From the NCBI GenBank assembly GCA_023665275.1, contig JAMPEF010000001.1, forward strand, positions 166,924 through 230,923: DNA of 64,000 nt, in the 5' to 3' direction. The stretch comes from Alistipes senegalensis (lineage in GTDB: Bacteria; Bacillota; Clostridia; Oscillospirales; Ruminococcaceae). The position numbers were made by a program, and so were the translations under genes. The first letter of the stretch is position 1. Every line of letters starts with the position of its first letter. Under the pieces are notes generated by a model. It saw nothing but the letters and a program-made list of their open reading frames with translations, ran no database searches and had not been told where the DNA came from. Of the stretch, positions 58,639-64,000 are shown piece by piece.

Positions 58639-58925
58639 TTGGAAAAATTATAACAGTAACCGTTGACAGACCACTTGGCAGTTTTCACCCTGAATACAAG
58701 GATATGTATTATCCGGTCAATTATGGTTATATTGAAGGAACTACTGCACCGGACGGCGAAGAACAAGATGATTATATATTGGGTATTGATAAGGCTGTCG
58801 AAAAATATACAGGCAGAATAATTGCAGTCATTCATAGATATGATGATGTTGAGGAAAAATTAGTAGTCTGTCCGGAAAGTGTTGCCTTTAGTAAGGAAGA
58901 AATAATGAAACAGGTTTATTTTTAG
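58635..58925 (+). CDS. Mini inorganic pyrophosphatase-like protein
   Basis: A 96-residue protein resembling the core of family I inorganic pyrophosphatase: VTVDRPLGSFHPEYKDMYYPVNYGYIEGTTAPDGEEQDDYILG matches the YPxNYGxIxGT and acidic DxDxxD region, and IIAVIHRYDDVEEKLVV the following strands. Full-length enzymes are about 170 residues or more; here the N-terminal part and the C-terminal helix are absent, and the metal site is altered (DGEEQDD). Short relatives of this kind are common in Firmicutes genomes and their activity is unclear. It overlaps the preceding gene by four bases. Confidence 0.75.
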   Translation: MIGKIITVTVDRPLGSFHPEYKDMYYPVNYGYIEGTTAPDGEEQDDYILGIDKAVEKYTGRIIAVIHRYDDVEEKLVVCPESVAFSKEEIMKQVYF

Positions 58926-59042
58926 GAACAATATTTCAAATCGGAAGTTATAATGTGAAATTCAGTTTATTCTGAAAGGATAATACTTGTTTTTCGAAAT
59001 TATAGAAAAGATTGACTAATCAAGTAATATAGGATAAATAAA

Positions 59043-59396
59043 ATGAATTTTAATATCAGGTCGTTATATATATGCGTAAGGGACATGGACAGGGCAATTT
59101 CGTTTTATGAAGATTTTTTTGAACAACAGGTTACAGAAAAAGACGGCATATACAGTGTTTTTGATGTAAACGGCTTTCGGTTCGGTTTGTTTGCCTATGA
59201 AAAAACAGGTGAAAAACATGATTTCGGAAGTAACTGTCTGCCAAGTATCAGCGTTGAGAGTGTGGAAATTCTCAATAAAAAAATCCGGAACATGAAATTA
59301 TGTTTTCCATTGACGAAAATCGGAAAAAACTGGGTTGTTGAATTTATTGATTCAGAAGGCAATCACATTGAACTTACTGCACCAGTTAAAATTTAA
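59043..59396 (+). CDS. VOC (glyoxalase/bleomycin-resistance) family protein
   Basis: A 117-residue protein with the two beta-alpha-beta-beta-beta modules of the vicinal oxygen chelate fold: IRSLYICVRDMDRAISFYEDFF at the N-terminus and VVEFIDSEGNHIELTAP at the end, which supplies the closing Glu. Metal ligands are only partly conserved. The substrate is unknown. It lies 117 bases after the previous gene and 68 bases before leuC, on the same strand. Confidence 0.85.
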   Translation: MNFNIRSLYICVRDMDRAISFYEDFFEQQVTEKDGIYSVFDVNGFRFGLFAYEKTGEKHDFGSNCLPSISVESVEILNKKIRNMKLCFPLTKIGKNWVVEFIDSEGNHIELTAPVKI

Positions 59397-59464
59397 CTAT
59401 TCTGTATGAAATCATTGAAAAAATGATTTAATATAAAATTATATCTGAAAGGAATGATTAAAAA

Positions 59465-60739
59465 ATGGGTATGACAATGACTCAGAAAATCCTTGCGGCA
59501 CACGCAGGACTGGAAACAGTTCAGGCAGGACAGCTTATTCTTGCAAATCTGGACTTGGTTCTCGGAAATGATATAACATCTCCGGTGGCTATCAAGGAAT
59601 TTTCAAAACTCAATAAAAAGGGTGTTTTTGACAAAGATAAGGTTACAATGGTTATGGACCATTTTGCACCTAACAAGGACATAAAAGCCGCTGAACAGTG
59701 CAAGATGTGCCGTGATTTCTGTGGTGAAAAAGAGGTCACACACTTCTATGATGTCGGAAAAATGGGTATTGAACACGCACTTTTGCCGGAGCAGGGACTT
59801 GTTACCGCCGGAAACGTTGTAATCGGTGCTGATTCACATACGTGTACTTATGGTGCATTGGGTGCATTTTCAACTGGTGTCGGCTCAACTGATATGGCTT
59901 GCGGAATGGCTATCGGCAAGGCATGGTTTAAAGTTCCGTCGGCTATAAAGTTCAATCTCACAGGCAAGCTCCGGAAGTATGTTTCCGGTAAGGACGTTAT
60001 ACTCCATATTATCGGAAAAATCGGCGTTGACGGTGCTTTATATCGTTCAATGGAGTTCACAGGTGAGGGACTTTCTTCACTTTCTATGTCTGACCGTCTT
60101 TGCATTGCAAACATGGCTATTGAAGCCGGTGCTAAAAACGGTATTTTTGAAGTCGATGACATCACGCTTGAATATATCAAGGCACATGGTGCAAAAGAAC
60201 CGGCTGTCTATAAGGCAGACGAAGATGCAGTTTACGATGAAGTTATAGATATAAATCTTTCTGAAATAGAGCCGACTGTATCATTCCCGCACTTACCGGA
60301 GAACGCTAAAACATTTAATGAAATTGGTGACATAAAAATAAATCAGGTTGTAATTGGTTCATGTACAAACGGCAGACTTGAAGACTTACAGGAATCCGCC
60401 GAAATCATGAAAGGCAAAAAATGTGCAGACGGTGTACGTGTAATAGTAATTCCGGCAACACAGCAGATTTATCTTGATGCTATGGAACAGGGACTCTTAA
60501 AGATATTCATTGAAAGCGGTGCGGTAGTTTCCACACCAACTTGTGGACCATGTTTAGGCGGACATATGGGTATACTTGCAAAGGGTGAACGTGCAGTAGC
60601 TACTACAAACAGAAATTTTGTAGGACGTATGGGTCACGTTGAATCTGAAGTTTACCTTGCAAGTCCGGCAGTAGCCGCTGCAAGTGCTATTACAGGAAAA
60701 ATTTCAAGTCCGTGGGAGGTTATGAACTATGAAGTATGA
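59465..60739 (+). CDS. leuC: 3-isopropylmalate dehydratase, large subunit
   Basis: Isomerises 2-isopropylmalate to 3-isopropylmalate with LeuD. The 424-residue length indicates the shorter archaeal/clostridial (LeuC2/HacA-like) type. The aconitase-type [4Fe-4S] ligands are seen in [14 protein letters not shown] and [37 protein letters not shown] is the conserved substrate loop. AAAGGAA precedes the ATG. It overlaps leuD by 11 bases. Confidence 0.97.
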   Translation: MGMTMTQKILAAHAGLETVQAGQLILANLDLVLGNDITSPVAIKEFSKLNKKGVFDKDKVTMVMDHFAPNKDIKAAEQCKMCRDFCGEKEVTHFYDVGKMGIEHALLPEQGLVTAGNVVIGADSHTCTYGALGAFSTGVGSTDMACGMAIGKAWFKVPSAIKFNLTGKLRKYVSGKDVILHIIGKIGVDGALYRSMEFTGEGLSSLSMSDRLCIANMAIEAGAKNGIFEVDDITLEYIKAHGAKEPAVYKADEDAVYDEVIDINLSEIEPTVSFPHLPENAKTFNEIGDIKINQVVIGSCTNGRLEDLQESAEIMKGKKCADGVRVIVIPATQQIYLDAMEQGLLKIFIESGAVVSTPTCGPCLGGHMGILAKGERAVATTNRNFVGRMGHVESEVYLASPAVAAASAITGKISSPWEVMNYEV

Positions 60740-61223
60740 GGGTAAAGTTATTAAATATGGTGATAACGTTGATACGGACGTAATAATTCCGGCACGTTAT
60801 CTTAACACAAGCGACCATGCAGAACTTGCTTCACATTGTATGGAAGATTTGGACAAGACTTTTGTTACAAGAGTTCAGCAGGGTGATATTATCACAGCAG
60901 GCTTTAATTTCGGTTGTGGTTCGTCAAGGGAACACGCACCAATTGCTATCAAGGCAAGCGGAATATCTCTTGTTATCGCAAAGAGTTTTGCAAGAATTTT
61001 TTACAGAAATTCAATAAATATCGGACTTGCTATTGTTGAGTGTCCGGAGGCTGTCGACGGTATCAGTGAGGGCGACAAGGTAGAGGCTGATATGGACAAT
61101 GGTATTATCTGCAACCTTACAACAGGCAAGGAATACAAGACAGCACCGTTTCCGGAGTTCGTGCAGAAAATCATTGAAAACGGCGGTTTAATTAATTCTA
61201 TCGCTGAGGGCATTATAAAGTAA
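60729..61223 (+). CDS. leuD: 3-isopropylmalate dehydratase, small subunit
   Basis: The 164-residue swivel-domain subunit: [16 protein letters not shown] at the N-terminus, the substrate-recognition loop [43 protein letters not shown], and [26 protein letters not shown] at the end. It pairs with LeuC. It starts inside the leuC end with GGGAGG upstream, so the subunits are translated in equal amounts. Confidence 0.97.
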   Translation: MKYEGKVIKYGDNVDTDVIIPARYLNTSDHAELASHCMEDLDKTFVTRVQQGDIITAGFNFGCGSSREHAPIAIKASGISLVIAKSFARIFYRNSINIGLAIVECPEAVDGISEGDKVEADMDNGIICNLTTGKEYKTAPFPEFVQKIIENGGLINSIAEGIIK

Positions 61224-61263
61224 TGTAAGTGGAGTTATTAAGTAAAAAAGGAGGTGAATAATT

Positions 61264-61548
61264 ATGAAATTGAAATATAGTGTCTATAGCCATTATCCAA
61301 TATGGATTGCTGGTGAAGCAGAGTATCGTATTGAAGATATGAGTAATGAACATCTTCGTAATGCTTATAATCGTTTAAAGGAAATGGAGAAGATGTGTTT
61401 TCAATATACTTTTGATGAGTTAAAAGTTAATACAAATGATATTGAAAATTATTCTGTTTTGTCTATGCCAGGTTTTTTGTTTAATAACAATGGAAAGATA
61501 TATATTAAAGCTTTTGAAGAGGAAATGAAAGAGCGAGGTTTATTATAA
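61264..61548 (+). CDS. Hypothetical protein, 94 aa
   Basis: A 94-residue soluble protein (MKLKYSVYSHYPIWIAGEAEYRIEDMSNEHLRNAYNRLKEM...), mixed strand and helix, with the pattern EDMSNEHLRNAYNRLKEME that resembles short hypothetical proteins of phages and Firmicutes. AGGAGGTGA precedes the ATG at good spacing. I do not recognise a function. Confidence 0.65.
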   Translation: MKLKYSVYSHYPIWIAGEAEYRIEDMSNEHLRNAYNRLKEMEKMCFQYTFDELKVNTNDIENYSVLSMPGFLFNNNGKIYIKAFEEEMKERGLL

Positions 61549-61605
61549 AAATCTTGACAGCAACTGTATATAAAAAATGAGGGCATAATAAAATAATTTC
61601 TTTAT

Positions 61606-61634
61606 ACGGAGTGGGAAAAATATTCCTGCTCCGT
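61606..61634 (+). promoter_or_regulatory. Stem-loop just upstream of a ribosome site
   Basis: ACGGAG/CTCCGT enclosing GGAA/TTCC with a symmetrical TG internal loop. AGGAG of the next gene lies seven bases further on. There is no T-run, so it is not a typical terminator. Confidence 0.4.
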
Positions 61635-61651
61635 GCATACAGGAGATTTCT

Positions 61652-62086
61652 ATGAATGAAATAATAAAAAATATTATTGTCGTTGACGATGACGGCACTT
61701 TGGAGGGAACTTTTACAAGTAAAATTTTTCCGAACGACGACACACAGGAAATGACTATATATATCCGCAATAAATCTTTAATGGACTATGCGGAAAAATG
61801 TATAAATCATTTCAACTCAATGCCTGATGATATGGTTGACGGAATATGTCGGAGAATAATAAAAAACTTACAGTTTATAGGTGCAGATTTTGAACTTTCA
61901 GAGTTTGAAAACGTAAGGGATATTTTAAATTACTGCTGGTTTACTACAATGGCAGTTGATATTCCTGAAAATGAAGAAATATCATACTTGATTGAGGGCG
62001 AGGGCGAATGGGGTGAAATCGTCGGAATTGTCGTAAAAAACGGCAGTATTTCATATGTCGGTGACAATTATTATTCTTATATTTAA
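61652..62086 (+). CDS. Hypothetical protein, 144 aa
   Basis: A 144-residue acidic soluble protein ([26 protein letters not shown]...). The alternating pattern and the C-terminal [22 protein letters not shown] resemble small immunity-type or DUF2004-like proteins, but I cannot name the family securely. ACAGGAG precedes the ATG. It sits between leuD and leuB, 14 bases before leuB. Confidence 0.65.
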   Translation: MNEIIKNIIVVDDDGTLEGTFTSKIFPNDDTQEMTIYIRNKSLMDYAEKCINHFNSMPDDMVDGICRRIIKNLQFIGADFELSEFENVRDILNYCWFTTMAVDIPENEEISYLIEGEGEWGEIVGIVVKNGSISYVGDNYYSYI

Positions 62087-62100
62087 AGGAGATTAAAAAA

Positions 62101-63174
62101 ATGGAATTTAATATTGCACTTCTTAAAGGTGACGGCATAGGTCCTGAAATCGTGGACAGCACCGTTGCCGTACTTGAAAAGGTGGCTGAAAAATTCGGTC
62201 ATAAGTTCAATTTCACACCGTATTTAATAGGCGGTTGTGCATACGACGCTACAGGCGAGCCACTTCCGAAAGAAACTGTTGATGGCTGTCTTGCAAGTGA
62301 CAGCGTACTTTTAGGAGCAGTAGGCGGTTACAAATGGGATAATCTTTCCGGCGACAAGAGACCTGAAAAGGCTTTACTCGGAATACGTTCCGCACTTGGA
62401 CTTTTCACGAATTTACGTCCGGCGAAACTCTATCCGGCATTGCGTACGGCGTCACCGCTTAAAGAAGAAATCGTCGGTGATGGTTTCGATTTGATGATAG
62501 TCCGTGAGCTCACAGGCGGTATTTACTTTGGTGACCGTGGTTACAGACAGGGAAAGTATGGCGAAGAGGCTTACGATACGGAGGCTTACAGTGTTACGGA
62601 AATCGAACGTATTGGACGTGTTGCATTTGAGACAGCCATGAAACGTAACAAGAAACTTACAAGTATTGATAAAGCGAATGTTCTTGAAAGTTCACGTTTA
62701 TGGCGTAAGACAATGCATGAACTTGCTGAACAGTATCCGGAAGTAGAATACAGTGATATGTTTGTTGATAATGCTGCTATGCAGTTGGTAAGGAATCCAC
62801 AGCAGTTTGATGTTATTGTAACTTCAAATATGTTCGGTGACATCCTTTCCGACGAGGCATCACAGATAACGGGTTCTATTGGTATGCTTGCATCTGCATC
62901 ACTGGGAGCAGGTACAAGGGGTATGTATGAACCAATTCACGGCTCTGCACCGGATATTGCCGGACAGAACAAGGCTAATCCGATTGCTACAATACTTTCC
63001 GGAGCTATGATGTTGCGTTATTCTTTTGAACTTTCCGAAGAGGCGGACTGCATAGAAAAAGCCGTTGACAGCGTTCTTAATGCCGGCTACCGTACCGCTG
63101 ACCTTATGGGCAATGCAGAGGGTATACCGCTTAGCTGTACAGAAATGACCGAAAAGGTTCTTAAGGCTTTATGA
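62101..63174 (+). CDS. leuB: 3-isopropylmalate dehydrogenase
   Basis: Oxidises and decarboxylates 3-isopropylmalate to 2-ketoisocaproate, using NAD+. The 357-residue protein has [12 protein letters not shown] at the N-terminus, [32 protein letters not shown], the [13 protein letters not shown] segment, [26 protein letters not shown] (metal-binding Asp residues) and [24 protein letters not shown] (nucleotide binding). AAAGGAG precedes the ATG. Its stop overlaps the ATG of the AAA+ gene (ATGA). Confidence 0.98.
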   Translation: MEFNIALLKGDGIGPEIVDSTVAVLEKVAEKFGHKFNFTPYLIGGCAYDATGEPLPKETVDGCLASDSVLLGAVGGYKWDNLSGDKRPEKALLGIRSALGLFTNLRPAKLYPALRTASPLKEEIVGDGFDLMIVRELTGGIYFGDRGYRQGKYGEEAYDTEAYSVTEIERIGRVAFETAMKRNKKLTSIDKANVLESSRLWRKTMHELAEQYPEVEYSDMFVDNAAMQLVRNPQQFDVIVTSNMFGDILSDEASQITGSIGMLASASLGAGTRGMYEPIHGSAPDIAGQNKANPIATILSGAMMLRYSFELSEEADCIEKAVDSVLNAGYRTADLMGNAEGIPLSCTEMTEKVLKAL

Positions 63175-64000
63175 ATGAAAAAATTGAAAAGCTTGCATTA
63201 AAGCGTGATTCCATAGCTATTTTTTACGGAATAGGTGATAATCCGGTAATAAGCGGATTATATTATCTTCTTGATTCATATTGCGGTGATATAAATGAAT
63301 TTATTAGATATTATGCTTATACTGTGAATTCTCTTTATAAAAGCGGTTATGTAAATCTGAGTGAATATATATTGAAAATCATTCTTGAAATGGATAATTT
63401 TTATATAAAAAAGTACGCCGACAGTGATGAAATTCCCACTGAAATGACAGACTGTCTTATAAATGAACTGAAATTTTTTCAGGAACTTTCAGAGCTTACA
63501 CCAGAAGACTTCCTGTCGGAACTTGACTATAGTGGCTTTATGCCAAGATGGAAAAATTCACAGGTTGATATAGTGGGCAGTTATCTTGAAAGACTTAAAC
63601 TTGTCCACAGATACGGCTATGGACAGTATGCGGAGTATAAAATGTTTATTTTTAAGGATTCAAAAATTACTCCGGTGAAATACCCCGATACACAACGTCT
63701 TGACCACCTTTACGGCTACAAAAGAGAACGACAGGCGGTTATTGACAATACACTTGCACTACTTGACGGCAAACCGGCTCAGAACGTTCTTTTATACGGT
63801 GATGCAGGTACGGGAAAATCATCATCTGTTAAAGCAATAGTCAACGAATACGCCGACAAGGGTTTACGCCTTATTGAGATAACAAAGGAACAGTTACGGG
63901 ACATTCCACAAATTATTGACGATATAAGCCATAATCCGCTTAAATTCATAATTTTTATAGATGATTTGACTTTCAATTCCGGTGAAGACTGTTTCGGTTC
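63171..64000 (+). CDS. DUF815-type AAA+ ATPase (runs off right edge)
   Basis: The frame is open from an ATG overlapping the leuB stop (ATGA) to the window end, giving 276 residues so far. The N-terminal 190 residues are helical and acidic. The ATPase core begins near residue 190 with [22 protein letters not shown], then Walker [41 protein letters not shown] and Walker [12 protein letters not shown], the arrangement of DUF815 AAA+ proteins. The C-terminal part, with sensor motifs, lies outside. Function is unknown; coupling to leuB may be fortuitous. Confidence 0.88.
   Translation, partial: MNEKIEKLALKRDSIAIFYGIGDNPVISGLYYLLDSYCGDINEFIRYYAYTVNSLYKSGYVNLSEYILKIILEMDNFYIKKYADSDEIPTEMTDCLINELKFFQELSELTPEDFLSELDYSGFMPRWKNSQVDIVGSYLERLKLVHRYGYGQYAEYKMFIFKDSKITPVKYPDTQRLDHLYGYKRERQAVIDNTLALLDGKPAQNVLLYGDAGTGKSSSVKAIVNEYADKGLRLIEITKEQLRDIPQIIDDISHNPLKFIIFIDDLTFNSGEDCFG

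Noticed and set aside
61561..61605. TTGACA after the 94-aa gene as a promoter
   Set aside because: The sequence 17 bases on is ATGAGG; no acceptable -10 element was found.

Overview
The window is AT-rich, densely coding DNA from a Gram-positive, anaerobe-type Firmicute, most like Ruminococcus or another Ruminococcaceae. The evidence is a set of secreted leucine-rich-repeat proteins ending in dockerin modules, a cohesin-like/dockerin protein, a sortase-type surface protein, a spore germination protease (gpr next to rpsT), a GTP-type PEP carboxykinase, a T-box leader and an L10 leader. Promoters are unusually legible: most are TTGACA/TTGAAA, 17 bp, TATAAT. No insertion sequence, phage gene, CRISPR array or rRNA was seen; there is one tRNA (Thr, CGU).

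Layout. 1-4.1 kb (minus): a glycan operon with a sugar-phosphate transferase, manC, gmd, a small membrane protein and a partial glycosyltransferase. 4.3-5.2 kb: two small genes, one SUKH/Syd-like, then tRNA-Thr. 5.5-12.6 kb: a 2350-residue surface protein (signal peptide, choice-of-anchor-A domain, eight SpaA/Cna-B-type modules, about 500-residue Thr-rich stalk, APQTG sorting signal). 12.7-22.2 kb: housekeeping and sporulation-type genes (nucleoside kinase, gpr, rpsT, VanY-type peptidase, DUF421/DUF4363 pair, cytidylate-kinase-like, CNNM/CorC-type, GNAT). 22.3-24.1 kb: pckG. 24.4-34.1 kb: six BspA-type LRR proteins with dockerin-type C-termini, interrupted by rplJ-rplL with its L10 leader. 34.2-36.2 kb: T-box and leuA. 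36.2-37.6 kb: a minus-strand pair made of a cohesin-like/dockerin protein and a protein that is almost only dockerin repeats. 38-40 kb: NUDIX, YkgJ-type and DEDDh exonuclease genes. 39.9-45.7 kb (minus): a second glycan operon with an ABC exporter (Wzm/Wzt type), FkbM methyltransferase and a double glycosyltransferase. 45.8-48.3 kb: a YitT protein and a zinc-ribbon membrane protein.

From 48.5 kb to the right edge everything is on the plus strand. It holds the branched-chain amino acid genes ilvB-ilvN-ilvC, ilvD, leuC-leuD and leuB, interleaved with more than a dozen small accessory genes (SUKH, DUF4303, GNAT, VOC, a mini pyrophosphatase-like protein, a tandem pair of unknown paralogues, short ORFs), and ends in a partial DUF815-type AAA+ ATPase translationally coupled to leuB. 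leuA is separate and has a leucine-type T-box. ilvB lacks a T-box but is preceded by a 42-codon ORF rich in Ile/Leu/Val and a terminator-like hairpin, which looks like leader-peptide attenuation.

The most interesting items are the LRR-dockerin family together with the candidate mini-scaffoldin and tandem-dockerin partner (a possible non-catalytic cell-surface assembly), the putative ilvB leader-peptide attenuator, and the immunity-like genes threaded through the ilv/leu region.
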